Below, piece after piece: positions 15,088 to 23,257 of a stretch of 31,807 bases of DNA; position 1 is the stretch's first letter; every line of letters starts with the position of its first letter. The notes beneath the pieces were generated by a model, which saw only the letters and a list, made by a program, of their open reading frames with translations, made no database searches and was not told the origin of the DNA. The position numbers were made by a program, and so were the translations under genes. Source of the DNA: CAZCQG01 sp964500775 (lineage in GTDB: Bacteria > Campylobacterota > Campylobacteria > Campylobacterales > CAZCQG01); contig CAZCQG010000025.1 in assembly GCA_964500775.1 (NCBI GenBank), positions 1 to 31,807 on the forward strand, given 5' to 3'.

Positions 15088-16512
15088 TTATTTTTGGTTT
15101 ATAAACGAAAGCATCGCTTTTGAAAGGGCGGTAATGATGAGGTCGTGTTTCTCTTCTAGCGGTGCATAGTTTTCTTCGAGAAGTATGAGTTTTCCCTTTT
15201 CGTTGGCTAACATTTTTTTATAGTTTTCGGTATCTTTTTTCAAATCGATTAGTTTCGCCTCAAGCTCTTCTTGCTCTTTTTTTATGTCTTTTTTGCTGTG
15301 TATAGACACTTCGTCGTTATGCTCTAGCTCATCTATCGAAGCTTTTAAAGCAGTGCATTTTTCGGCTAACTCGGCATCATCCGGTGCTTTTTGAAGTTTG
15401 GTTTTAAGGACAAGATACTCATCTTTATACTCCTTGAGTTTTCCGAAAGCGGAATCCGCACTTAATTTCGTACTTTCAAATTCGACGTTTAGCGCACTTA
15501 TTTTTGATTCACATCGCGCTATTTCATCCATATCGTTGTTGTATTTCAGCATAGAGTTACGGATAATCTCTTTTTTGTCTTCGATTTGTTTTAGGAGTGT
15601 AGCCCTCTGTAGAACTATTTGCGTAATCGTACTGGTAATCCATCTATTGCCGTTTCTATCTATTATTTCGGGTTTTTTGTATTTTTGTCCGTTATTATCA
15701 AACGTAACTTCGCCGTTATAAAAATTTAAAAAACTCATTGCGTTGCGGACTTTTTTTGCACCTTTTTCCATTATCGTGTCCGCAACGACGCTCAATATAT
15801 CTTCCGCGAAGTATTTGATGATATAAACCGACAGTTTATCATGGGGGATTTCGGTTTGGTATCGAGATAAAAAATGGTCTTTTATCGAGTTTTTTAGCAT
15901 CTTTAAAAAATTTTTTGAGAATTTAATGTTATCCATAGAACCGTTGAAAAGTTCACTTTCTAATAGCTTTTTTGTCCCCGAAATGATCTCTTCGGAGAGT
16001 GCATTGTTCACGTTTAATTTTTCAATCGCATCTTCGTACTCGTAGCGACTATACTCTTTGGCTTCGTCTTTGGATTCCTTTGGCTGACTGGCTTTGAGTT
16101 TTTTGTATTCTGCTTCTAGGAGCTCGTATCGTTTAACGACTTTGTCTTTTTCCAAAAGTATCACGGTGAGTTCATCTACGCTTGAGCGAGCTTCATTGAT
16201 CTCTTTTTGGTGTGCCTCGAAAATCTTTCTTTTTGAATCAAGGATATTTTTTGCCCGCTTCTTTTTATCTTCGATAAGTTCGGATATATTTTTTTGTTGT
16301 TCGTCTCGCAAGTCTTGAAGCTTCTCATTGATTTTTAGGAGTGTGTCTTGTTGTTTGTCACTGCTTTTAAGAATCTTGTCAACTCTTCTAGAGAGCCTTT
16401 GATAAGTATTGAGCAAATCTAGTAAAGATTCTCGGGTCTCTTGCAAACTATCGGATTCTAAAGCTTTTTCTGCACGCCTTAGAATCTCGTATTCGCGCTC
16501 GCTTCTTGCCAT
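15088..16512 (-). CDS. Large cytoplasmic coiled-coil protein of unknown function
   Basis: 474 residues, no signal peptide or TM helix. Residues about 20-160 and 300-470 are long, charged coiled coils. Between them (about 175-300) lies a globular segment with FSKNFLKMLKNSIKDHFLSR and GNRWITSTITQIVLQRATLL that I do not recognise. Near the N-terminus, KILKSSDKQQ (46-55) closely matches KIIERSDKRQ in the HD-GYP coiled coil of the Sia-like operon. The ATG overlaps the cyclophilin stop by 1 nt (TAATG), so it is probably translated from the cyclophilin mRNA. Its stop codon abuts that of the convergent phosphatase with no gap. A role as another partner in the phosphatase pathway is only inferred. Confidence 0.75.
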   Translation of the reverse strand: MARSEREYEILRRAEKALESDSLQETRESLLDLLNTYQRLSRRVDKILKSSDKQQDTLLKINEKLQDLRDEQQKNISELIEDKKKRAKNILDSKRKIFEAHQKEINEARSSVDELTVILLEKDKVVKRYELLEAEYKKLKASQPKESKDEAKEYSRYEYEDAIEKLNVNNALSEEIISGTKKLLESELFNGSMDNIKFSKNFLKMLKNSIKDHFLSRYQTEIPHDKLSVYIIKYFAEDILSVVADTIMEKGAKKVRNAMSFLNFYNGEVTFDNNGQKYKKPEIIDRNGNRWITSTITQIVLQRATLLKQIEDKKEIIRNSMLKYNNDMDEIARCESKISALNVEFESTKLSADSAFGKLKEYKDEYLVLKTKLQKAPDDAELAEKCTALKASIDELEHNDEVSIHSKKDIKKEQEELEAKLIDLKKDTENYKKMLANEKGKLILLEENYAPLEEKHDLIITALSKAMLSFINQK

Positions 16513-17045
16513 TATTCAGGCTTTAGGATATAGGCTTTGAGGATTTTTTGCTCAAGCAGAGGTTTGTCTCTATTGTCGGTACGTGCAGATTCTATCATTT
16601 TAACGATGTCGTACCCTTTTGTGACTTTGCCGAATATCGTGTGGTAGCCGTTGAGCCAATAAGTAGCGACGGTAGTGATAAAAAACTGGCTGCCGTTAGT
16701 GTTTGGACCTGCATTTGCCATAGCGATTAGCCCTCCCTTATCAAAGGTCAACCCGGGATAAAACTCATCATCAAACTTTCCGCCCCATAGCGATTCGCCG
16801 CCCGTGCCGGTACCTGTGGGATCGCCGCCTTGTATCATAAAGTTTTTTATCACTCTATGGAAAATCGTACCGTCGTAGTACCCTTTTTCCACTAGTCCGA
16901 CGAAGTTTTCCACGGTTTTGGGTGCTTTGTCTTTCCATAGCTCTAACGTAATATCACCTTGATTGGTCTCCAAAACCACGCTAATATCATTCTCTCCCGC
17001 AAATAACGCGAGGGAAAAAATTACTAAAAAAAACAACTTTTTCAA
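16512..17045 (-). CDS. Periplasmic cyclophilin-type peptidyl-prolyl isomerase
   Basis: 177 residues with a signal peptide (MKKLFFLVIFSLALFAGE). The cyclophilin core is complete: FHRVIKNFMIQGGDP with catalytic R64 and Q72, GTGTGGESLWGGKFDDE, MANAGPNTNGSQFFIT, and WLNGYHTIFGKV with W130 and H135. It catalyses cis-trans isomerisation of proline bonds during folding of exported proteins. It is the first gene of a two-gene unit with the coiled-coil protein. This pairing of an exported enzyme with a cytoplasmic coiled-coil protein looks like shared transcription rather than a shared task. Confidence 0.93.
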   Translation of the reverse strand: MKKLFFLVIFSLALFAGENDISVVLETNQGDITLELWKDKAPKTVENFVGLVEKGYYDGTIFHRVIKNFMIQGGDPTGTGTGGESLWGGKFDDEFYPGLTFDKGGLIAMANAGPNTNGSQFFITTVATYWLNGYHTIFGKVTKGYDIVKMIESARTDNRDKPLLEQKILKAYILKPE

Positions 17046-17149
17046 ACGAAACTCCTTGAAAATATGGTAGACTATTTCGCATTTAATTTTTGTATAAGCA
17101 TAAGTTTATTTTACATTAACTTTTTTAAAGAAGCGGGTAGATTTTTACT

Positions 17150-18262
17150 ATGGGAAATGAAAATATCATCGATATAGATGTGTCAAATCAGCTCTTTATG
17201 CTACTAAAACTAGGCGAAGAGATCTCTTCAAAAACAAATCTCGATGATATTTTGAAGATTCTAGGGGACACCGCTCGGGAAATCTTGCAAGCGGATAGAT
17301 GTTCTATATTTATTTACGACGAGAAAAAACAAGAGCTTTGGACACGCGTAGCGCACGGTGTCGATGAGATACGAGTTACCGCCGATACGGGAGTGGTGGG
17401 CAAAGCTGCTCTTTCCCAAGAGGTGCAGATTGTCATAGATGCGTATAACGATTTTCGATTTAACAAAGAAGTAGATAAGCAAACCGGCTACGTAACGCAA
17501 AACATCATTGCCGTACCGCTCCTCAATCACAACAGAGAGACAATCGGGGTTTTTCAAGCACTCAACAAAAAAAGCGGTTTTTTTACCGCGACGGATGCGG
17601 AGATTCTTGTACTTATCGGGAATTACGCAAGTGTGAGCTTGGAAAATGCCCTCTTGTACAACAAGCTTAAAGAGAGTCAGACAAAAATCATACACAAACT
17701 TTCAGGTGCGGCGGAATTTAAAGACAACGAAACTTCCGCACATACCAAGAGAGTAGGGATGTATACGGAAATAATAGCTCAAGCGATGGGTTTTGATCGA
17801 GATTTTTGCGATCTTGTCAAGCTCACTTCTCCGATGCACGACATCGGAAAGATAGGCATACCGGATAGCATTTTATTGAAGCCGGGCAAACTTGATGATG
17901 ATGAGTTTACGGTTATGAAAAAACATGCAATGTTTGGCTACGAGATACTTTTTGAAGACGGGGATGAAATACTCAAAATGGCGGCGACTATCGCTAGAGA
18001 TCACCATGAGAAATGGGACGGAAGCGGGTATCCTATGGGAAAAAAAGGGGAAGAAATATCAATTCAAGGGAGAATAACCGCAGTCGTAGACGTTTTTGAC
18101 GCGCTTACTTCAAGACGTCCCTATAAAGAGCCGTGGAGTGTAGAGCGCGCCGTGAAGTTGATACAGGGGGAATCGGGAACCCATTTTGACCCGAAAGTAA
18201 TAGATGCGTTTTTAGAGAAACTCGACACCTTCATAGAGATAAAGAATCTGTTTAAAGATTAG
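17150..18262 (+). CDS. GAF - HD-GYP c-di-GMP phosphodiesterase
   Basis: 370-residue cytoplasmic protein. The GAF domain covers about 20-170 (ADRCSIFIYDEKKQELW, DTGVVGKAA, DKQTGYVTQNIIAVPL, GVFQALNKK). The HD-GYP domain covers about 180-370, with SPMHDIGKIGIPD (H230, D231), HHEKWDGSGYP (H285, H286, E287, GYP 293-295) and a full set of metal ligands. It should degrade c-di-GMP under control of a ligand or signal bound by GAF. It is divergent from the cyclophilin gene. The HD-GYP half resembles the one at 8416-9204, suggesting paralogy. The ribosome binding site is weak (AAGAAGCGGG, rather far from the ATG). Confidence 0.93.
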   Translation: MGNENIIDIDVSNQLFMLLKLGEEISSKTNLDDILKILGDTAREILQADRCSIFIYDEKKQELWTRVAHGVDEIRVTADTGVVGKAALSQEVQIVIDAYNDFRFNKEVDKQTGYVTQNIIAVPLLNHNRETIGVFQALNKKSGFFTATDAEILVLIGNYASVSLENALLYNKLKESQTKIIHKLSGAAEFKDNETSAHTKRVGMYTEIIAQAMGFDRDFCDLVKLTSPMHDIGKIGIPDSILLKPGKLDDDEFTVMKKHAMFGYEILFEDGDEILKMAATIARDHHEKWDGSGYPMGKKGEEISIQGRITAVVDVFDALTSRRPYKEPWSVERAVKLIQGESGTHFDPKVIDAFLEKLDTFIEIKNLFKD

Positions 18263-18283
18263 AAACTTTTTAAAACTCTTTAG

Positions 18284-18655
18284 TTACCCACAAAGCTTGA
18301 GCAATAGCTTCATTAAATCTGCTTTAATGATGGGCTTGGTAATCACCGCATCGGCTTTCGGTGCTCTGTGGCTTTCGTCTGAAAAGGCGGTAATGACTAT
18401 TATGGGTAGGTTTGGATCTAGCTCTTTGAGCTTGTCTATCATCTTGATGCCGTTCATCTTTGGCATTTCTAGATCGGTGATAACAATATTGGGTTTATTT
18501 GCTTTGTAGGATTCTATCCCCTCTTCGCCATTGGAAGCGGTAAAGACCTCTTTAGCGATCTTGCGTACCCATCGTGAGGTGATGTCTCGCATCAGCTCTT
18601 CGTCTTCGACCAATAAGATCGTTTTGTTTTTTAGGCACTCTTCACCTGATTCCAT
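18284..18655 (-). CDS. Single-domain response regulator (CheY-like receiver)
   Basis: 123 residues with one receiver domain: acidic pocket E17/D18, phospho-acceptor D61 in VITDLEMPKMNG, T89 and K107. No output domain is present, so it acts by binding a partner or as a phosphate relay. GGAGAAGAG precedes the ATG. Its stop lies 21 nt from that of the convergent GAF-HD-GYP gene. The histidine kinase that feeds it is not obvious; the hybrid kinase at the right end has no receiver of its own, but a link is speculative. Confidence 0.92.
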   Translation of the reverse strand: MESGEECLKNKTILLVEDEELMRDITSRWVRKIAKEVFTASNGEEGIESYKANKPNIVITDLEMPKMNGIKMIDKLKELDPNLPIIVITAFSDESHRAPKADAVITKPIIKADLMKLLLKLCG

Positions 18656-18681
18656 CTCTTCTCCGTTGCAATATTACAGGA

Positions 18682-18690
18682 ATTGTAGCA
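18682..18690 (-). promoter_or_regulatory. Extended -10 promoter for the CheY-like gene
   Basis: Minus strand reads TGCTACAAT 26 nt upstream of the ATG; no clear -35. Confidence 0.45.
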
Positions 18691-18737
18691 CCCTGTTACA
18701 TAAGTAAAAATTAATTTCCCACTCAAAAATTTGAAGT

Positions 18738-18743
18738 TATAAT
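18738..18743 (+). promoter_or_regulatory. -10 box for the divergent receiver gene
   Basis: Plus strand TATAAT 28 nt upstream of the ATG at 18772. The -35 region is poor. Confidence 0.45.
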
Positions 18744-18771
18744 ACAGGTAACTTAATACAAAAGAGTAACT

Positions 18772-19356
18772 ATGAAAGTGTTGGTAGTTGATGATAGTAA
18801 ACTTATACGTGCTATCGTGAGAAATAACTTGGAGCAACTAAAAATTACCGCCAATAATATTTTAGAAGCCACGGATGGTGAGAGCGCACTACGATTTTTA
18901 TCATCACTTACGGAGAGCGACCTTGTCATCACCGACTTAGAGATGCCCAAGATGAACGGTACGGAGCTAGTCGCACGAATCAGGGCGCATAAAAAATTGC
19001 AAAATATAAAAATCGTCGCTTGCTCTAGCTCACTTAGCGATACGAATGTCGCGATATTGCATCAGCATAGAGTCGATGATCTCATTAGAAAGCCTTTTGA
19101 TGCGGATACGTTTATGACTGCCATTAGACCGGTCATAGACGGTTTGGCACACAAGGGAAAAGATGATAACGGTGATAGATTTGTAGATATTCGTGCAGAT
19201 TTCTTAAATGCGTTTAAAGAGCTAAAGCCAAATGTCGAAGTTGTAGAAAACGACTTTTTTATCAATTTCAAAGGGATGTCGTTTCGCATCTCCATCGATA
19301 ATTTGATAAAAAATGCCGTCGTAAGCTATCCGGAGTCTAAAACCGCTCCCCAATAA
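18772..19356 (+). CDS. Response regulator: receiver domain plus unrecognised C-terminal segment
   Basis: 194 residues. The receiver domain (1-125) has D7/D8, phospho-acceptor D55 in VITDLEMPKMNG (the same 12 residues as in the CheY-like neighbour), a serine (ACSSS, about 85) in place of the usual threonine, and K107. Residues about 136-194 (RFVDIRADFLNAFKELKPNV, then FFINFKGMSFRISIDNLIKN) do not match an output domain I know, and look like a small alpha/beta module. It is divergent from the CheY-like gene and overlaps the convergent lipoprotein gene by 20 bp at their 3' ends. Confidence 0.88.
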   Translation: MKVLVVDDSKLIRAIVRNNLEQLKITANNILEATDGESALRFLSSLTESDLVITDLEMPKMNGTELVARIRAHKKLQNIKIVACSSSLSDTNVAILHQHRVDDLIRKPFDADTFMTAIRPVIDGLAHKGKDDNGDRFVDIRADFLNAFKELKPNVEVVENDFFINFKGMSFRISIDNLIKNAVVSYPESKTAPQ

Positions 19357-19915
19357 AACCGCTCAAATCGCCTCTGAAATCTTCAAGTGCTTTTCTCATC
19401 GAAAGGGCAAACCCTCTCGGGGAAGTCTCTTCGCAGGCGACTTTGTAGCTAAAAAGCTTTTCGATAGACTTTCCTTTGTCGCTTTCTATAAGATAGACAC
19501 GCACGCTTAGCATAGCAAATGAGGAATCTTTTTCAATAACGTGTCTAAAGTCTATGATGTCGGATTCTACGACGATGTCGCTTGCTACTTTGGAAGGGTA
19601 GGGCATACTATTTTTAAAAACACCGCTAGAGGCGCAAGATTCTAAGATATTGCGCATCACAAACATTATCGGGGTATCGCTCCACCTGCTGTAGGCATAG
19701 GTGTCCATCGAGATGTCATCCAATGAATAGATCATCTTTGTGTCGGTAAATACCTTTGGACTTTTTGGGAACATAACTTCGGCATTGAGACTCGCGCCGA
19801 CATTTTGCGCGCCGCTAGGCTGCGGTATGAGGTTGTATGTGGAGAGCTTGATTTGGTTTGCGCCGCACCCGCCCAATAGTAGCAATAAAAATAAATAAAT
19901 CGTGAGCTTTTTCAT
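19337..19915 (-). CDS. Auxiliary lipoprotein of the Mla-type ABC transporter (ABC_trans_aux / PqiC-like)
   Basis: 192 residues with a lipoprotein signal and lipobox LGGC (C17). Placement and pattern (YNLIP, NAEVMFPKSPKVFTDTKMIY, ESDIIDFRH, RVYLIESDKGKSIEKLFSYK) fit the auxiliary lipoproteins encoded with MCE transporters, which are thought to sit in the outer membrane and help pass lipids across the periplasm. Two adjacent ATGs are possible starts. The second (19915) lies 5 nt from AGGAG and is preferred over 19918, only 2 nt away. It begins 8 nt after mlaD as the last gene of the operon. Its last 20 bp overlap the convergent receiver gene. Confidence 0.82.
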   Translation of the reverse strand: MKKLTIYLFLLLLLGGCGANQIKLSTYNLIPQPSGAQNVGASLNAEVMFPKSPKVFTDTKMIYSLDDISMDTYAYSRWSDTPIMFVMRNILESCASSGVFKNSMPYPSKVASDIVVESDIIDFRHVIEKDSSFAMLSVRVYLIESDKGKSIEKLFSYKVACEETSPRGFALSMRKALEDFRGDLSGFIGERF

Positions 19916-19923
19916 CATTTCTC

Positions 19924-20805
19924 CTATTTTTCGCCCGGTCCGGGGGTGTTTACCGAGCTTTTAAATAATATATCACTCGGGCTTTCTTTGAGTTCTCGTA
20001 CCGCCATCTGGGTTTCGTTTAAAAGTTGTTTCATCTCATCCATCATTTCGGTGAGTTTTTCGCTCGGTTCGTTCGCGATCGCTTTGAGGTTGTAATCGCC
20101 CCTATTGAGCGTTTTTTGAAAATCGCTAAACATCGATTGTGTCGTATTCATCGTCTCGTCTAGATTCTGAAGCGTAGCGATACCTTGTCGCTCGAGTACC
20201 ACCCCATTTTGCAGTAGAGCATCGATATTTGCTTTGTTGGACTGGATATGCGAGGTTATATCACCGAGATTTGCAAGAAGTTTGCCGATATTGTCAAGGT
20301 TTTTTTCATTGAGGAGAATCGATATTTTGCCGACAGCCTCATCAACGCTTTTTGCGATATTTTTCGCACTCACCGATAGCTCCGAAAGGAAAGATTTTTG
20401 CGAAGGGATGATGGCTACCTCATCCCCTTTTTTTAGTAGCGGAGCGGCATTGCTCCCACCCTCGATCTCTATGTAGCTTAGACCAGTGATTCCTAATGCG
20501 GCGAGAGTTATATAATTGTCCTCTTTGATAGGAATCCCCTTTTTGATTTTTAGCGACACTTCGATCTCTTCGGAGTTGTTTGGATTTATAGAGAGCGACT
20601 GCACGCTCCCTATCTCCATCCCTTTGTATTTGACGGGAGATTCGGGATTGAGTCCCGAGACACTATCGGTGATATAGGCTTTGTAATAGTCGAAACTATC
20701 GGCTTCATCGCCGTATTTCCCCATCCAAAATATAAAACTTATGAGCGCAAGTCCGAATACCGTGATAAAAATACCGACGAGTAAAAAATTTGCCTTACTT
20801 TCCAT
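19924..20805 (-). CDS. mlaD: MCE-domain protein MlaD
   Basis: 293 residues. A single N-terminal TM helix (about 7-29) is followed by the MCE domain (about 39-118: YITDSVSGLNPESPVKYKGM, IGSVQSLSINP, ALGITGLSYIEIEGG). A helical, coiled-coil-like periplasmic tail to the C-terminus ends in a proline/glycine-rich stretch. MCE proteins form hexameric rings that hold lipid for transport between the inner and outer membranes. The ATG overlaps the mlaF stop by 1 nt (TGATG); a TTG one codon earlier is less likely. Confidence 0.9.
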   Translation of the reverse strand: MESKANFLLVGIFITVFGLALISFIFWMGKYGDEADSFDYYKAYITDSVSGLNPESPVKYKGMEIGSVQSLSINPNNSEEIEVSLKIKKGIPIKEDNYITLAALGITGLSYIEIEGGSNAAPLLKKGDEVAIIPSQKSFLSELSVSAKNIAKSVDEAVGKISILLNEKNLDNIGKLLANLGDITSHIQSNKANIDALLQNGVVLERQGIATLQNLDETMNTTQSMFSDFQKTLNRGDYNLKAIANEPSEKLTEMMDEMKQLLNETQMAVRELKESPSDILFKSSVNTPGPGEK

Positions 20806-21563
20806 CAATCTACCTTTGTGTTTTTTCCTTGGAGTTTAAAAAAGTGGTTTATCATAGGGTGATTGAGATCGACCATCCCTTGATAGTTGCCTTCAAATAA
20901 AACTCTCTTTTCATGTATTATCCCGAATCTATCCAATGCGTTTTTTATAGTATCCAAATCGTGCGTCACCATCACCACGCTAAAGCCGAGCATATTTCTA
21001 AGCTCTACGATAAGTCGATCAAATGCTTCCGCACTTGCAGGGTCAAGTCCGCTTGTAGGTTCGTCCAAAAAAAGCAGCTCCGGGTCCATTACGAGTGCTC
21101 GCGCAAGTCCTACGCGTTTCTTCATCCCGCCGCTTAGCTCGCTTGGATAGAGATATGCCGCTTTTTTCGGCAAACCGACCATGCTTAGTTTTGAGAGGGC
21201 GATGTCTTCTATGAGGGTCTTTGGCAAGGTGGAGTACTCTTTGAGGGGAAATGAAACGTTTTCTAAGACGCTCAATGATGAAAAAAGTGCGCCGAACTGA
21301 AAGAGCACGCCCCATCTTTTTTGCAGCTCCAGCTTCCCTTTTGCGTTGAGCTTTTTTATGTCGCTACCGAGCACTTTTATCGTGCCTCCTTGATTGCCTT
21401 GGAGCATAATAATTTGGCGTAAAAGTGTGCTTTTCCCGCTCCCGCTTCCGCCGAGAATCCCATAGATCTCACCCCTGTAAATATCCATAGAGACACCTTC
21501 GTGTACGACGTTTGGACCAAATATCGTCACGACGTCCTGTATCTCTATGACTTTTTCTCTCAT
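20805..21563 (-). CDS. mlaF: Lipid-transport ABC ATPase MlaF
   Basis: 252 residues with Walker A GGSGSGKS (38-45), Q89, signature LSGGMKKR (143-150, the GGM form typical of MlaF), Walker B LLFLDEP (163-169) and H201. It powers MCE-linked phospholipid movement with MlaE and MlaD. The start is taken as the ATG at 21563, which overlaps the mlaE stop in an ATGA. The frame is open another 54 nt upstream into mlaE, but that N-terminus is not family-like. Confidence 0.93.
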   Translation of the reverse strand: MREKVIEIQDVVTIFGPNVVHEGVSMDIYRGEIYGILGGSGSGKSTLLRQIIMLQGNQGGTIKVLGSDIKKLNAKGKLELQKRWGVLFQFGALFSSLSVLENVSFPLKEYSTLPKTLIEDIALSKLSMVGLPKKAAYLYPSELSGGMKKRVGLARALVMDPELLFLDEPTSGLDPASAEAFDRLIVELRNMLGFSVVMVTHDLDTIKNALDRFGIIHEKRVLFEGNYQGMVDLNHPMINHFFKLQGKNTKVD

Positions 21564-22540
21564 ATCCCTATTTCCGTTAAAAATACAGAGATGGCGGCAT
21601 TGCAGGCGATGACCCAAAATATCGCGTTTACTACGCTTATGGTGGTGAAATTTCCTATGCTATCGGTACTGCCCGTGACTTGAAAGCCGCGATAGCAGCC
21701 TATGGAGGCTATGATGATTCCAAAGACGGGTGATTTTGCCAGTCCTATTAAAAGATGCTTCATATCCACTTCGGCTTGGAGTCTGTGGATAAACTCGACA
21801 AATGTAATATCAAGGCTGTATTTCGCCACGATCATCCCGCCGAATAATCCCACCATATCCGCAAAAAAGACGATAAGCGGCATCGAGATCACAAGGGCGA
21901 AGATCCTCGGCAATACCAAAAATACCTGCGGGTCAAACCCCATCGTGCGCATAGCGTCTATCTCTTCGGTGATCTTCATCGTCCCTATCTCTGCGGTGTA
22001 TGAGCTCGCACTCCGTCCTGCGATGACGATAGCGGCGATGAGGGGAGAAAGCTCTCTAAATACCGAAATAGCACTCATCTCCACGATAAAAATATTTGCG
22101 CCGAACTTTGCTAGTTGCTCGCTCGCTTGATAAGCGATAACTAATCCGACCAAAAAAGAGGTGAGCCCGATGATGGGTAATGCCCGTATGCCGGAGTGTT
22201 CGATGTGCTTGATGAGGGCGGTAAGACGCAATTTCTTTGGGTTTATCAGGGTGAGGAAAGCGTGATAAGAGCTTTCGCCGATAAAGGTGAGGTATTCTAG
22301 CACTCCACCGAAGAATCCGACCCCTTTTTTTCCTATCCCCACGATCGGATTGGGTAAGTGCTTTTTTTTCTCTTGTTTGATAATGAGATTCTTTCTATAA
22401 AACACTAGCGCACGCTTATGTTCATCTTTTATATTTTTAAACGTAAGCGAGCAATTTCTTTTTGTGAGTTTTCTGACGTACTGGAGAAGCAAAACCAACC
22501 CCGCGGAATCGACCCCTTCAAGATACTCAAAATCAAACAA
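21560..22540 (-). CDS. mlaE: MlaE-type lipid ABC permease with N-terminal STAS-like region (start uncertain)
   Basis: Inner-membrane permease of the MCE transporter. From the first conventional start (TTG, 22540) it has 326 residues. The permease part begins near residue 70, with GLTSFLVGLVIAYQA, GRSASSYTAEIGTMKITEEI (ATPase-coupling helix), DAMRTMGFDPQVFLVLPR and several TM helices. Residues 1-55 are the second half of a STAS-like domain (LFDFEYLEGVDSAGLVLLLQ). The open frame continues 47 codons upstream and encodes what looks like the first half of that domain, but without ATG, GTG or TTG. The TTG has no ribosome binding site. The real protein is probably about 373 residues, from an ATA at 22681. 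It is the first gene of the mla operon. Confidence 0.85.
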   Translation of the reverse strand: MFDFEYLEGVDSAGLVLLLQYVRKLTKRNCSLTFKNIKDEHKRALVFYRKNLIIKQEKKKHLPNPIVGIGKKGVGFFGGVLEYLTFIGESSYHAFLTLINPKKLRLTALIKHIEHSGIRALPIIGLTSFLVGLVIAYQASEQLAKFGANIFIVEMSAISVFRELSPLIAAIVIAGRSASSYTAEIGTMKITEEIDAMRTMGFDPQVFLVLPRIFALVISMPLIVFFADMVGLFGGMIVAKYSLDITFVEFIHRLQAEVDMKHLLIGLAKSPVFGIIIASIGCYRGFQVTGSTDSIGNFTTISVVNAIFWVIACNAAISVFLTEIGI

Positions 22541-22681
22541 TACGCTTACGTCGTTTGCCTCTTTGGGGATGAGGGTATCGCTATCTAGGACGTTTTTGAG
22601 ATTGCCTCTGCGCCAGCTACCTTCACAGCGAAAGGTGATATTGTTTTGAGTGTTAGCATCTATAACGAGTTTGGCTTCTAT
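22541..22681 (-). other. In-frame upstream extension of mlaE with candidate ATA start
   Basis: Minus-strand frame contiguous with mlaE, opening just after a TAA at 22685-22687. It encodes IEAKLVIDANTQNNITFRCE, then GSWRRGNLKNVLDSD, which reads as the first strands of a STAS domain. The only start-like codon at its beginning is ATA at 22679-22681, placed 6 nt after AAAGAG. A single base change, real or a sequencing error, would make it ATG. Confidence 0.55.
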
Positions 22682-22712
22682 GGTTTACTCTTTGTTTAAA
22701 ATATTTCAAAGT

Positions 22713-22718
22713 ATTATA
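22713..22718 (-). promoter_or_regulatory. -10 box of the mla operon promoter
   Basis: Minus strand TATAAT 32 nt upstream of the candidate mlaE start at 22681. The weak -35 (TAGATT) overlaps the palindrome at 22730-22742. Confidence 0.4.
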
Positions 22719-22729
22719 CACTTGAAAAG

Positions 22730-22742
22730 TTAGATAATCTAA
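22730..22742. repeat. Short palindrome between mlaE and the GAF gene
   Basis: TTAGAT-A-ATCTAA, a perfect 6-bp inverted repeat around one base, in the divergent promoter region. It could be an operator or a chance AT-rich palindrome. Confidence 0.3.
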
Positions 22743-22762
22743 AAAATTACCAAAGGGATATT

Positions 22763-23251
22763 TTGGATAAAGCACATCTTCTTCAAGAACTCAATATTGA
22801 GCTTAGAGGAACAAGGGATTTGGTAGAAAAAATTACGCTCGTATCGGATTTTATCAAAGAGATTACCAAGACCGATAGATGCACGATATTTGTCTACGAC
22901 AAAGATACCGATTCTTTTTGGAGCGCTCATATTGACGGGATAGGGTATATTGAGATTCCTAGAGGGAAGGGGATAGTGAGTAGGATATTTGAAAGTAAAA
23001 AATGTGAAATAATTAATAGCGTCAAAGACGATAAAGCCCACTTTTCGGCAATCGATAAACGCTCGGGGTATTTTACGAAGAGTATGATCGCTATGCCGAT
23101 TCTCAACTTTGAAGATAGATGCCTCGGGGTTTTGCAGCTCCTCAATAAAAAAGACGATACCTATTTTGATAAAGAGGATGAAGAGGTTATTTCATTACTG
23201 GTGGCGCATGTCGTTGATTTTATCGAGACGGGGATAAGTAAAAAGGATTGA
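22763..23251 (+). CDS. Stand-alone GAF-domain protein
   Basis: 162 residues made almost wholly of one GAF domain (TDRCTIFVYDKDTDSFW, RGKGIVSRIF, DKRSGYFTKSMIAMPI, GVLQLLNKKDD). It resembles the GAF half of the GAF-HD-GYP protein at 17150-18262 in the same positions (DRC-IF-YD, TGY/SGYFT, MPI/VPL, LNKK). No output domain is fused, so it may act through a partner or as a small-molecule sensor. The start is a TTG at 22763, about 5 nt after AAAGGG. It is followed directly by a hairpin terminator. Confidence 0.85.
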   Translation: MDKAHLLQELNIELRGTRDLVEKITLVSDFIKEITKTDRCTIFVYDKDTDSFWSAHIDGIGYIEIPRGKGIVSRIFESKKCEIINSVKDDKAHFSAIDKRSGYFTKSMIAMPILNFEDRCLGVLQLLNKKDDTYFDKEDEEVISLLVAHVVDFIETGISKKD

Positions 23252-23257
23252 AAAAAG

